Positions 33,072-44,631 of a stretch of DNA of 64,000 nucleotides are shown in pieces. The first letter of the stretch is position 1. Each line of letters opens with the position of its first letter. Source of the stretch: Aaosphaeria pasadenensis. Lineage: Eukaryota; Ascomycota; Dothideomycetes; Pleosporales. Below the pieces are notes generated by a model that worked only from the letters and a program-made list of their open reading frames with translations, searched no databases and was not told the DNA's origin. Made by a program: the position numbers and the translations under genes. The stretch lies in assembly GCA_022813625.1 (NCBI GenBank), contig JAKLMB010000032.1:372001-436000 (forward strand), written 5' to 3'.

Positions 33072-34333
33072 ATGGCCTCCACAATGGACATCATGCGCCT
33101 CATGGTGCGCGCAGATGGTGACGAGGAATCCACGCCTCAGTGTGTGACCACTAATGAGTACGACGGCCGTATGGGAGTCCGGATCTCATCCATCTTTGTC
33201 ATCCTGATCGGTTCTTGCCTTGGTGCTGTCTTTCCCGTTTTTGCCAAACGGCATAAGAGTCTCGGCATCCCGGACTGGTCGTTCTTCGTCGCAAAGTATT
33301 TCGGCAGTGGAGTCATCATTGCCACAGCTTTCATCCATGTACGTTCTCCTGGCCCTATTCTTTCGGCTCCGTTTTACTGATGACCAATAGCTGCTTGCGC
33401 CGGCGAATGAGGCGTTGGGTAATGAGTGCCTCACTGGCGTCATCACAAAGTACCCATGGCCAGAAGCCATTGCTCTTATGGTCATATTTCTCATGTTCTT
33501 TCTCGAACTGATGACCATGCGCTACGGTAACTTTGGTGGCGAGGATGGTCATGGTCACAGCCATGGCCATAACCACAGCCATGATCACGCTCCATCCGCT
33601 CCGCAGGGGAGCAACGCTGATTCCATCAGCATGGAGGGTAAAAGAAAGACACCTCCCTCCCCAGAGAGCCATCATCACCATGCACCCGGAGAAGACCATC
33701 TCGGTCATACGCGCGACCATAGGGACAACGGCGCGTTGAGCCCAGATTGGGAGGAGCGTGGCATCGTTCCCGAAACCTATGCGGCCCAGATGACTGCTAT
33801 ATTCATCCTCGAGTTTGGCGTCATCTTTCACTCCATCTTCATCGGTCTTACGCTTGCGGTTGCTGGTGAGGAATTCATCACATTGTACATTGTGCTTGTG
33901 TTCCACCAGACATTTGAAGGTCTTGGTCTCGGATCCCGACTGGCAACTGTGCCTTGGCCCAAGTCGAAGCATCTCACTCCTTACGTCCTCGGGTTTGCTT
34001 ACGGACTGTCGACACCGATTGCGATTGCCATTGGTCTTGGTGTGCGCAAATCCTACCCTCCCGAGGGCAGGACTGCACTACTCACGAATGGAATCTTCGA
34101 TTCCATCAGTGCGGGTATTTTGATCTACACTGGATTGGTGGAGCTGATGGCCCACGAGTTCATGTTCAGCCCGTACATGCAGAAAGGACCGGTCAGCAGG
34201 ATGCTCGGCGCTTTCACTCTGATGGTTCTCGGTGCCGGTAAGTGCGAACGATTCCGACATTTCCTCACTACTTTTAGATTCCAGACTGACATGACGAACA
34301 GGACTCATGGCGCTCCTAGGATACTGGGCATAG
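33072..34333 (+). CDS. ZIP-family zinc/iron transporter (Zrt1/Zrt2-like)
   Basis: Exons 33072-33338, 33391-34237, 34302-34333; introns of 52 and 64 bp; 381 residues. Eight hydrophobic helices. The variable loop between helices 3 and 4 is rich in histidine (about 142-156, alternating His with Gly, Ser, Asn, Asp) plus a HHHH patch further on, a metal-sensing feature of plasma-membrane ZIPs. Helices 4 and 5 carry the metal-site motifs VIFHSIFIGLTLAV and FHQTFEGLGLGSRL. The very short last exon supplies GLMALLGYWA, the usual C-terminal end of fungal Zrt proteins, confirming the splice. It should import Zn(II), possibly Fe(II), across the plasma membrane. No clear Zap1/ZafA-type site was seen close to the start. 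Confidence 0.94.
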
Positions 34334-35896
34334 ATCCGCCCGGGTGCGGTATTAGCATGTAGAATTTTCATTCCGAATCTGTGTATATATACATAGCCTG
34401 CTTACATAGCGTTCAACCAGGAGGTCGCGACGACGGGTAGAATACACGTCGACCTCTTCTCTGTATATTTTATTCTTTCTGGGTTTCAGCGGGACATTAT
34501 TTGGGTAGGACGTTCATCACGACCTGGGTTTATGATGGAATTTCTGTTCATTATTATTAGACATTGCTGCTCTGTCGAGTCCAGCACAGCGTAAATGATA
34601 GAAGGAAGGGCTTCATCTTTTCTTTTGATACATCCGGTCCGTCCATCTGCTCACCTTCCATTGCATTTTGATCTCGTGCCTTATACTTCTGAGCCCTGTG
34701 CGTTTATGTGTGCCCAATACTCGTCATACTTGGAAACGATACGCGTGTCCGTGCGGCATGCCCAAGTCCAAGGTACTTTTCTTCGTACCTTTTGGATGTA
34801 GTTACAAACATCAATGCGTTCCCGCAGGCCGACCGGGCCATGTACGGAGTGTTAAACATACATACGTCATTCTTCTTCTTCTATGCCCCGAGCGTTGGGC
34901 GCAAATCAGACTGACGTTCCTAGTAGTTGATGTCGTACTGCGTAGGGAGTAGGGAGTAAGTATCTACTAATCATTAGTTACCTACTCAAACTACCTCCCA
35001 TCCAATCCCAGGAACGGAGAAACAAAAATAATCATCAAAAAAAAATGCAAGAAATAGAGACAGAGATGCAAAAAAATTACTTGTTTGAGATGAGGACGGG
35101 CTCTGTTGTCAGTCGTCCCTCGTCTTTGTTGACCGACTGGCGTTGTGGTTGGGTCATTGGTCAGGTTTCAGGCCTATTCCTCGCTGGTGAGTCCGCGGCG
35201 CGCGCGCGCAGGCCACAGGTGACGTTGGTGGGTTGCCCTGGTCACGGGCGGCGCCCATCTTGGTTTCACGTTTCAAGGTGTAAGGTAGGGATGATGGTGT
35301 ACACGGAGATTGCATGATTGTTTGCATGTGTGGTATTATTGTTGTTGTTTATATACAGAGGACTACGTATTTAGTGGTAGAAGGTTTAGGTTTAGGTACC
35401 TGTTGATGTATTGTTTGGCTGGAAGAGCTTGGAGATTGTAGCTTGGAGACGGAAGAGGAGAGGAGAGAGGGCACGAATGACCGAATGCGGGGCAGGTCAG
35501 TCAGGGTAGCAAGAGAAAGTACACACACAGTAGAGCAGAGGTAGGTCATCGTCTATGAGGTTAGGTGGAGGTACGTACTCACTCATCAAATACATAATAA
35601 CAAGATACTTCCCTGGTGTCTTAAGCATAACAATAACTCCTCGTCTCACTTGACCTCACCTCATGTGTCTCTCCATCCCATCTTGATCCTGATCCTGAAC
35701 AAACAAATAACACATCAACCCCCTTCGCCCTCTTCATCTGTCCTCTTACTTTAACTTCAACTGCCTCTTGCCTCACTCAACTCACACCACCGCCCTTTCC
35801 TCCCTCTACTACACTTCACTCAACCACCGCTTCAATTGCTCTCCTCACAACTCTAATCAACAACCACCACCAAAACAACAATAACCCAACACAGCC
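34334..35896. other. Intergenic, about 1.5 kb
   Basis: Between the ZIP gene and the RPEL gene. The last 300 bp are CT-rich, as in fungal promoters and 5' UTRs. An imperfect TACGGAGTG copy lies at 34843-34851. No gene recognised. Confidence 0.5.
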
Positions 35897-36788
35897 ATGT
35901 CTACCGACGCCGCAGCACCCGCCTCCATCGACGAGACCCCCATCTCTCCCGTCCGCCAGGCCGCTGAGCGCCGCAACAGCTTGGAGAAGCACCTCCAGCA
36001 GCGACCCGACGCCCAAGACCTCAAGAACAGGCATATCCTGCTCGACACACAGACTGCGCCGTGCGTTTCTCCCTTTCAATTTCTCTTCTTAACGACACCC
36101 TTAACCTGCATTTGTTTCACTTTGCCCTTCCTTGAGCTTTGGTGTATCCCCGTTCCATGCAATGTCTCGGTGTGCATGCCCATCATCGTGCTCGGCTGGG
36201 TGCGGAGTTACGGTTCTCCAGCAGCCGAGGGCAGCAATGAATGGCGGTGACGACAGTTTTGCGATTTGAGGCCAACTTGTATTCCCCTGCATTCATCTAT
36301 TCATGCGACAGGCAATTCGTTTCATAACTGACAGTAGCTTACAATGACCACAACAGAGCTCTCCAGGCCAAGGCATTGGAATTGGAGCGACAGCGCGCGA
36401 CAGACAACCTCAAGAAGGGCCTAGCCCACCGACCCGACCGCGAGACCCTCGTTGAACGTGCGTAGCATCTTTCTCTTTCCCCTCTCACTTCCCACAGCTA
36501 TCTATCTGTGCATTATTCTGTACCGCACGATTACTGTCCAGACGGGACAACGACCTGTTGAAGAAAGTTGCACAAGACATAGCTAACATTACCCCTCGAT
36601 CGTGCTACACAGGCAACATCCTCCCCGACTCCACCGCCGCACCCGCCCTGCAGGGCCACCAGAAGGACCTCGAGCGCCACATGCGCGCAGACAGCCTCGA
36701 GAAGAACCTCCAGGCCCGGCCTGCCCCCGCCGACCTCATCAAGAAGGGCATCCTCGAGGAGGACGAGAATCCCCTCAAGGAGGTTTAG
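35897..36788 (+). CDS. RPEL-repeat protein, predicted G-actin binder
   Basis: Exons 35897-36060, 36357-36457 and 36613-36788, with unusually long introns here (296 and 155 bp); 146 residues. Almost the whole protein is three RPEL repeats: about residues 28-50 (SLEKHLQQRPDAQDLKNRHI), 70-94 (NLKKGLAHRPDRETLVERNI) and 115-138 (SLEKNLQARPAPADLIKKGI), with the Arg-Pro pairs at 36-37, 80-81 and 124-125. In animals RPEL repeats of MRTF and Phactr proteins bind monomeric actin. In this fungus a stand-alone three-repeat protein would most simply be a G-actin-binding regulator; that is inference. Intron 2 splits the second repeat. No localisation signal is evident; an alternative is an unrelated helical repeat. 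Confidence 0.85.
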
Positions 36789-37321
36789 ATACGAGGAAGA
36801 TGGATTGATTTGATATCAGTCGGAAGGGAGGGGCAGATAAAGTGATGGATAGTGATAGGTTTCTGTTCTTCGTTGGTTTTATTCGCTGGCGTTAAAATAA
36901 TGGACGAGAGAGGAAGAGAGGGAGTAGAGAGGGGGGAGCATACACTTTGATGAAGAACGGAGGAGGGACAGGCCGACAGACAGACAGAAAGACAAGAGTC
37001 ATCTCTCGCTATATTCCGTAGCTCGCCCCCGTCGGTGACGTCGTGGAAGAATAGGAATAAATTCGCGATTACTATCCACACCACTTTGATTGCATCGCGT
37101 TCATACGAGTAGTGTGCATGATATCCATTCGTGGGATATCTCTCTCTCATATGGGGTTTAGGGTTCAGCCGTTTCCATTGGTTCAATCGGATTGGATTGA
37201 TTCGTGAGTTATATACGTCATGACATTCATCTACATACGACTAATTCGTTTTCTTCTTCGTTTTTCCAGATCATCAACATCCACATGGACACCATCATTC
37301 ATTCATGTTCACATCTCCCTA
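36789..37321. other. Intergenic, convergent
   Basis: 3' flanks of the RPEL gene and the DUF2264 gene. Nothing recognised. Confidence 0.5.
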
Positions 37322-39501
37322 CTAATCCCAGCGCCCGGAGATCTTGTCCTGGAGCCACTTGGGCACGACGGGCCTCTTAGCCCACCCAGCCTTCCACTGG
37401 TCCTTCCAGCCCTCGACGCTCGCCGGCAGCGCATACACAGCCGTGACGAGCCACTCCGTCTGCCCGGCCTTGATTTCCGCATGGACGGTCGGCAGCACGG
37501 AGCGCGCCTCGACGAGGTTGGAATTCGCGTCGGCGAGCAGCACCTCGCCTTCCCTCTTCCCTCTATGCAGCTCCGCGATGCCCACGGCGCCGGACCTCGA
37601 CGCCGCGAACGCGCTGTTAAAATCCGCGACCCCGCCCTCCGACGTCGACTCGTCGAGCTCGCCCAGGTTCCTGCCGTCCGACTGCCGGCACCCGTAGATC
37701 GCGAAGGCGCCCTCCGCGGTCTGCACGTCGCGGCCGGTGCGCACGCGGTGGACGCGCAGGTGCCAGTTGGGCGTGTCCTCTGCAGGGGGAACGAGGTAGG
37801 TGAGGACGTCGACGTCGGGCCAGGGCTTCTGGCTGGAGACGAGGACGGGGACGCCGTCGTCGTGGTGCTCGATCTCCGAGTCGCCGTGGAGCGCGCGCCG
37901 CATCTTCCACAGCTCGCCGCCGTCGTCGGACAGCGCGAGCGACGACTCCGGCACGAACTGCTCCAGCGTGTAGGAGCCCGTCGGCACGCTGTACGAGAAC
38001 GCGGAGCTGTATGCGAATTTGCCGTACTTGGCCTGCGTCGCCTTGAGCGGGTAGTGGCATGACTGTCCGCTGGAGAGTAGGAAGGAATGGCCGCCGCTCT
38101 GGATGACGATCTGGCGGGGGTGGGACAGCGGACGCACGACGCGTTGTCCCGCGTACGGATGGGGCTCCTCGGGCGCGCTCCAGAAGGGGTGGGATTCCGG
38201 GACGGCGAGCGGCGCGAAGGCAAGCATGCACCAGTACGGGGAGCCGGGGGAGTTGTAGTTCTCGGCGAGGTAGTAGTTGGGGTACGAGTAGCCGATCGTG
38301 AGCATGCCGTTGGGCTGGAAGATGTCCTTCTGCGTCGTCCACCAGCGCAGGTTACGCAGCCAGATGCCCCTGACGGCTCCCCAGGACAGCGGCGCGGGCA
38401 GCTCGACGTCTGCGAAGGCCACGGCGCCCCAGAAGGCGACCATCGCCCACCGGTACGTCAGTGAGCGGCCGAAGGTGATGGCGCGGCCGTCCGGCGCGAA
38501 GTAGTGGACGAAGTCCTGCGCGTAGAGTCGTGCGCGGTTCTTGTACTCTTCGGCCTGCTCTGGGTCGGTCTCTGCGGCCAGCTTGGCGTACAGGAGCTGG
38601 AGGTATTGGATCGCGAAGGAGCCCGAGTAGTAGTCCATCTGTCTGTAGCCCTCGGGCCCGTCGTTGGACCATCCATCGCCGCGGTAGAACGTGTTTAGCT
38701 GTTTGATGTCGGCGTCGACCCTCTCCTTGGACCATGCGGCGCCGTTTTTGGCCAGACCGAGATTTGCAAAGACGCGGAACCATAGCCTGTTGGAGCGTCA
38801 GTCAGTCATTTCGTCGACGAACGAGCCACATCACGTGTCACATGTCGTATGTACTGTCAATGTATATGTAGTGGCAGTGGTGTACGATGGGGGAGAGATG
38901 TCACAGGGCAGGGGGCGATGAGAATGGACAATAGTGTCCTGTGCAATGCTGTAGCTACAGCGCGCTCTGTGCAGGGGAAGTACAAGCAAGCGAGATGGTC
39001 GACGACATACCAATTGGTATTAGGCATGTCTTTATCATTCATGCTCCCTAGCCAAGACTCGACATTCTTCTTCTGTTTGTCAGTCAAGGGATCCCAAAAC
39101 TCCTTGTTAGCAATGGCAAGCGTGTACCCGATGGGGCATGCCTCCACCATTCTCTGGTCCTGATCCTCCATGAACCCCCAGAACTCATCGCTGTCTGGGT
39201 CAGTGCCGGCGATGATGCCCTGTACAAAACGATCAGTGCCTGCATATTTGGAACCTCCTGCAAGCAATGGCGCCAGGCCCCAAAGCGGACGGGCGTAACC
39301 CTCAACCTGGGCGGCGGTTTCGTCAAACCTCGTGCCAGAGCTGCCAACCTTGATCATGGCATGTTGGGGAGAATCTCCACCTGCCAATGGATCCAACAAA
39401 GAGGCGACAGCAGCAACGACATCGTCTCGTGTGAGAAGGGGATTCGTGGAGAATGGATGGAGAGGGAATGATCTATTGGCGTTGGCTGTGGCGGCCGTCA
39501 T
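37322..39501 (-). CDS. DUF2264 family protein, putative carbohydrate-active enzyme
   Basis: Exons on the minus strand 39011-39501 and 37322-38786, 224-bp intron, 651 residues from the ATG at 39501 (MTAATANANRSFPLH). Conserved blocks include a HAMIKVG-type start, YARPLWGLAPLLAGG, the acidic FWGFMEDQDQRMVE and, after the splice, NWLWFRVFANLGL, WSNDGPEGYRQMDYY and an aromatic-rich NYYLAENYNSPGSPYWC, all consistent with an alpha/alpha-barrel enzyme. Some bacterial DUF2264 proteins were, from memory, placed among glucuronidase-type glycoside hydrolases (GH154); I am not certain. No signal peptide, so probably intracellular. The second exon is visibly more GC-rich than neighbouring genes, which produces long spurious frames on the other strands. 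It is divergent from a sugar transporter. Confidence 0.85.
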
Positions 39502-39663
39502 GTTTGAATGTGGCACGCTGCTATTGTGGAACTTTGTGCTGGTGGTAGTACTGTTTTGAAACTACTCGTGACCTGGGCCTGAGCAAGTAACTCTTAGTGT
39601 TGAACACAAGACTCAATTGGTGAACAGGGGGCGATCGCCAGTTTCGAGTGGCTGATGTGAGAT

Positions 39664-39715
39664 GTGGTGTGGTGTGGTTCTGGTATGGTATGGTGTGGTA
39701 TGATGGGTGGTGGTC
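39664..39715. repeat. TGGTRTGGTA-type tandem tract
   Basis: Imperfect tandem run of TGGTG/TGGTA pentamers, about 50 bp. Just upstream of the DUF2264 start. Confidence 0.6.
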
Positions 39716-40573
39716 TGGGGAGTTGTTCCGGGGAGGGCTGGCCCTACTTACTCTAGATCCTCCAATGATACGGGTGCACAGATGGGATCGTTCTCCGTAT
39801 GTACAGGACGATGAGGACGAAGGAGAAGATAAGGATTGACTACTACTGATCCTGTTGCGAAAGTTGCTGATGCTTGGTTTGCGTCCAGATTTCTTGAAAG
39901 GTCTGGAGATCAAGTGGCGGCGGCACGCTGTTTCCGTCTGGACTGCCGTCGGCCGTTTACTTGTAAAACGTTTCCTTGTGGTGGTGGTTTTGTTGGGAGA
40001 GAGAATGGATACAGACGCAAGACAATCTCCAACTGATGCAAATGGGTTATCAATAATGTGGAATGGAAGCTCTAATTCGATGTGTGAAAAGGCCAGAGAT
40101 TGATAATCGACATTGTTTCGATGCACAGCAGGGCCATCAGCACAAAAGGGCTCGCTCGGTTAGGATCCGTGGGGCCGTCCATGGCAAAGACTTGATTATC
40201 AGACAAGCCTGGGCTCCACTGCCCCGAGCGTGTTTGCAATTCACGGATAAATACAATTCAACCGCTAGAGACGTTGAGGCGGTGGGGGAGTTGGGAAGTT
40301 GGGGAGCTACTGGGGGGGTAGACTCGGTAGACTCGGTGGAGCAAGTAGAGAGTACATACGGAGTGGTTACGGGGGAATAGTAGAGACGATCGAATGAGAT
40401 GTCTTGGAGGAGGAGAGGAGAAGAGAAGAGACTGAGAGGAGACGGGGATGGTCAATTGGGAAGAATGATGGGAGGTGGGAGTTGCCGGACTAGTCCACAA
40501 TACACCAACAGACAGTTACACTCTTACACGGTTACACCTCACTTACACTTCATGGGGCACGGGAGCTACCCTC

Positions 40574-40582
40574 TACTCCGTA
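40574..40582 (-). repeat. TACGGAGTA 9-mer (as TACTCCGTA)
   Basis: One of ten intergenic copies; between the DUF2264 and sugar transporter genes. Confidence 0.7.
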
Positions 40583-40770
40583 TGTACGAGTATGTACAGC
40601 TCATCCAACTAGGTAACCCCATCAGCTCCCAGCCTCACCCGTCGTACTCGTGTTCATCTGCATGCCTCGAGCCCCCAACTCTTGTTCTGACCTCGCGGCT
40701 AACTCCCTCTTGTCCCAATCCAGAGTCAGTCCGGGGTAATACCACTCCTCCACAGCATGGACTCGAAATG

Positions 40771-40779
40771 TACGGAGTA
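40771..40779 (+). repeat. TACGGAGTA 9-mer
   Basis: Second copy in this divergent promoter, in opposite orientation to the copy 190 bp to its left. Confidence 0.7.
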
Positions 40780-41620
40780 ACGCCTATCAAAAGTCCACTA
40801 ACGCTTGCAACTCCTACAAAGCCCTGCAACGCCATGGATGTCGTCGCGTGGATGGAAAAATTACATGCCCTTGGCGACCGGGAGAACACTCCCGTTTTCC
40901 CACAAATTAGCCCTCTCCATTTGCGCCATCGAACGGCCGTCCCTATTCCAGAAAACATGCCAACGACCATCCGCTAGCAACTCACTTCATCTCATTCGAC
41001 GGCTCGACCAATTTGCCCCCGGACGCACCATCGTGACGATCCAGACGACCCCGGATCTGGGGACTAGGCGGTTGCTCTAGGTTGCTATGGATGCTATGGG
41101 ATGCTCTTGGGACAATGCATCTTTCCAATTCACGGGGGGGAAGACGCGGGACAGGCATGAAGCTTGGACCGCCGTATTTCATCTATATACAGCACTACCG
41201 CTCATGGATAATTATCTTTTGATCCAGCGCATGCTCTTCTGTCCTCCCAGCGGCCTGCTCCATTGAGTCGTCAAGGTATCGTACATACCAACAAGGTGAG
41301 AAGCAAAATCTTTCTGTCCATTGTCCTGTTCCTCATCGAGTATCTTGTTCCTTATCTGCCATCGTCTCGGTTGATATTAGAGCGGAACTTCTGTGGGGCT
41401 TCCGATCGAACTACTCTTTTTCCCGAGCACGAAGTGGAGAGGAAAGTCAGCGGGCCTTCCCCAGCTCCCGCTATCTTCGCTTCTACCCCATATCTCGTGT
41501 TGAGCTCCACTTCTAACAGTGTCCACTAGGTCCCTCAAGAATCTCTCTTCGAGATCAAGCTGTCCACGAGACGAACTTTTATTATAGTTCGAAAGCCAAT
41601 CAGAGTGACTCTCAGTCAAT

Positions 41621-43450
41621 ATGGCACACATTCAAGCTGATGCCGGCCCTGGTGCCCGCTTCCTTTACAAGATTGTCAAGAACGATGCCATGAAGGAGGA
41701 TCCTCCCCAGATCTATGGCTGGAGAGCTTTCATGATGGCTTGCTCCGCCTGTTTCGGCGGTATGCTTTTCGGTTTTGATATCGGTACCATTGGTGGTGTC
41801 CTCACACTACCGGCATTCGAGGAGTACGTGTCGCCTGGCTGCCATGTCTAGCCACCCTCTGTGGCAATACACTGACTGGATGTAGGAAGTACGGGTTGAA
41901 AAAGTTGGACCCTGTTGGCGTGGCGAACTTGTCTGCCAACATTGCCTCAACTCTCCAAGCTGGTTGTTTCCTCGGTTGCTTCTTGGCCCATTATGTCGCC
42001 GACAAATGGGGACGTAAATTCGCTCTGCAGTTCAACGGTTTCATCACGGTCATTGGCTGTGTCATTCAAGCCGCTGCCATGGGTAGTCTCGCTGCCATGT
42101 ATATTGGCCGGTATGTTAAGATTGCCAATTTTTGTTGCAACCGTCTCTAATGCTTTCACAGTTTCGTCGCTGGCGTTGGTGTTGGCGGTGCCTCCATGGT
42201 CGTCCCTCTCTACATTTCCGAAAACGCTCCTCGTGCCATCCGCGGTGGTTTGACTGGTATCTATCAACTCTTCATTGCCACTGGTACCATGTTGGCCTTC
42301 TGGGTCAACTACGGATCCATCATGCATATCAAGGGCCCTGCCACATACATTGTTCCTCTTGCCCTCCAGGCTTTGCCTGCTATCTTGCTCATGGGATGCA
42401 TGGCCTTGAACAAGGAGTCCCCACGTTTCCTCGCAAAGGCCGACAAATGGGAAGAGGCAACCGCTGTCCTTGCCCGCATCCGAAATCTCCCAATTGACCA
42501 CCCCTATGTCCAGGCTGAGATCAACGATATCTCGGTGCAGCTTGAGCACGAGCGCATGCTCATTGGTGGCGCCAAGACGAAGGATCTCCTGCGGGAGATG
42601 TTCACCATTCCAGGAAACAGGAAACGAGCTTTCATCTCCATCGGACTCATGATCTGCCAGCAGATGACCGGAACCAACGCCATCAATTACTACGCACCTC
42701 AGATCTTCAAGAATTTGGGTCTGCAAGGACAAACGACCAAGCTCTTTGCCACTGGTATCTACGGAGTCGTCAAGATGGTCACTTGCGCTGCTTTCCTCCT
42801 CTTCGCTGCCGATTCGCTTGGCCGCCGTCGCTCGCTGCTTTGGACCTCCATTGCTCAGGGTTCCGCCATGATGTACATTGGTCTCTACGTCCGCATCAGC
42901 CCACCTCTCCCAAATCAGGATGTGCCCCCGGCCGGATACTTCGCCCTCGTCTGCATCTTCTTGTTCGCCGGTTTCTTCCAGTTCGGTTGGGGACCCGTTT
43001 GCTGGATTTACGTTAGTGAGATTCCCACTGCGCGTCTCAGGTCCCTTAACGTCTCCATCGCTGCTGCCACCCAATGGCTCTTCAACTTCGTCGTTGCCCG
43101 TGCTACTCCCAACATGATGGCCACCGTCGGATCCCACGGATACGGGTAAGTGAATTCTCCGCGGTGCTAAACAATAAAACCTCTCTTGCTGACCAGACCT
43201 GCTTTACAGTGCCTTCCTCATCTACTCCTCCTTCTGCTACGCCATGTTCTTCTTCGTCTGGTTCCTCATCCCCGAGACCAAGGGTCTCTCCCTCGAGAAG
43301 ATGGACGACCTCTTCGGCGTCACGGAGCTCGTCAAGAACCTCGAGAACGACCGCGAGGCACACGGCTCCGTCACCGAGGTCAACCTCGACGGCAAGGAGG
43401 TCGCCAGGGAGGAGCGCCAGGAAGTCGTTCCCGACAGCCCCAAGCGATAA
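41621..43450 (+). CDS. MFS sugar porter (hexose/quinate transporter-like)
   Basis: Exons 41621-41823, 41886-42110, 42162-43145, 43210-43450; introns of 62, 51 and 64 bp; 550 residues, 12 predicted helices. Sugar-porter signatures are complete: GFDIGTIGGVL in helix 1, ADKWGRK after helix 2, PLYISENAPRAIRGGLTG before helix 5, SPRFLAK at the start of the central loop, QQMTGTNAINYYAPQIF in helix 7 and PETKGLSLEKMDDLFG after helix 12. Fungal members couple uptake of hexoses, pentoses or quinate to protons. Codon use is strongly biased to C-ending codons, which suggests high expression and explains a long open frame on the other strand. The acidic, cytosolic tail could be a site of turnover control. 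The divergent DUF2264 gene hints at linked carbohydrate use. Confidence 0.95.
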
Positions 43451-44631
43451 ATGAAACAATGTGTTTTGGTTTTAATTTTCCCGAGAGGACGAAAATAGTA
43501 TTTTTCATGTGGGAACGAATGGGGATGGGTGTTTATCCCATGTAATTTGACAAACGATATATATCCCGTTGTTGTTGTCTTGTCTGTCGTTTTTCCAATC
43601 CCGAGTGGGGTGTGTTTGAGAGAGAAAGGGAGGGGAGAGTGACGGTAGTCGAAAGTAGCCTTTTGTATATTCCTTATTTGCTACGGAATCCAAACTCTTG
43701 CCCTCCTTGATTTCATCATTGCTGTCGCTATATCCCATAACAGCATTGAGACATGATTTCTTACAAACCTGATGCTAGGTCTTCTACTCATCACATTAAT
43801 CACCGCATGTGCAAGCCAGCCAGACGCCGAGTGTGGATACCATATTGCCTCCCTGCCCCCGGCATTCTTTCTGCTGTTAGTATGTATAAGACACGTGCAT
43901 TTATTCACACGCATTCAACTTTCCTCTCAACAGGTTAGCCCATGAAATGACAGTTGGCCCGGTACGTTCTCCCCATCGGGAGGCCACTTCCTTCTTTTCA
44001 CAGATCGAACAGAAGAGCAACATGTTTGTTTCTTTGGACGATTACATGATTGATGGATTAATTCTTATATTCTTTGGTCTGTGCTCCCGGGTCATCTCTC
44101 GAGAGTGTACGCTATGCTCGCTATGAATATGTATTTGTGTTTGGGGTATAATATATGTGTGTATGAGCCAACATCGGTCCTTCTGTACTGAACGAACCGG
44201 ATGCCGTGCTCGAAGAAGGGGGAGGGGTATCTTAGCAAAAACGCAACGCGATTGAACGCAACGCAAACGCAACGCAACGCGCGTACAAGTACATAACAGA
44301 CCAAAAAACCAAAACGGGATGGGGTGGCAATGCAATGAGAAAGGTTTTTTTCCCTCCCGAAGATGGAACAGACAATTATCCCCTCTTATGATGGTTTTGA
44401 TTACCGCCGTAACATTAATGCTCATATGCCGTGACAAAGGAAATATTCGTGGGGGCGTTGAGATCGCACTCAACGTGAAGGTCCGGATGCGCCGAGGTCG
44501 ATTATGCCAAAACCGGAAAAGCAAAGGTAAACGAGAGTAAAACCTGGAGTAGATGGAGGAACGCCGGGATTTTGCAGAGTAATTCGATCGAGAACATAGG
44601 AAATGGGAAGTTTCTTGAAGGGTAGTTTAAA
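43451..44631. other. Intergenic, convergent
   Basis: About 1.2 kb of 3' flanks. Includes an ACGCA-type tandem repeat at 44240-44283. No gene recognised. Confidence 0.5.
44240..44283. repeat. AACGC tandem repeat
   Basis: Several imperfect copies of the pentamer AACGC/ACGCA. Confidence 0.65.

Larger units (their letters stand above)
39502..41620. other. Intergenic, divergent promoters, about 2.1 kb
   Basis: Between the DUF2264 gene and the sugar transporter. Contains a TGGTA/TGGTG tandem tract at 39664-39715, TACTCCGTA at 40574-40582 and TACGGAGTA at 40771-40779. Frames at 39521-40126 and 40399-40977 look non-coding. Confidence 0.5.

Noticed and set aside
32564..33121. 185-codon frame upstream of and overlapping the ZIP gene
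   Set aside because: No domain or bias; it starts without splice support and overlaps the supported ZIP start in another frame. It is probably promoter and 5' UTR.
37220..38342. Long frames of 240-304 codons on both strands overlapping the DUF2264 gene
   Set aside because: They are Arg/Ala/Pro-rich shadows caused by high GC content; only the DUF2264 frame has domain content and valid splicing.
39521..40126. 201-codon minus frame upstream of the DUF2264 gene
   Set aside because: Composition is dominated by low-complexity Ser/His/Pro from the tandem tract; no conserved features.
40399..40977. 192-codon plus frame in the divergent promoter
   Set aside because: No domain, no bias, contains a TACGGAGTA copy that is otherwise strictly intergenic.
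41947..43137. 396-codon open frame on the minus strand within the sugar transporter gene
   Set aside because: It is antisense to coding exons with strong codon bias, crosses the transporter introns, and its acidic low-information product matches no family. Codon bias alone produces such frames.
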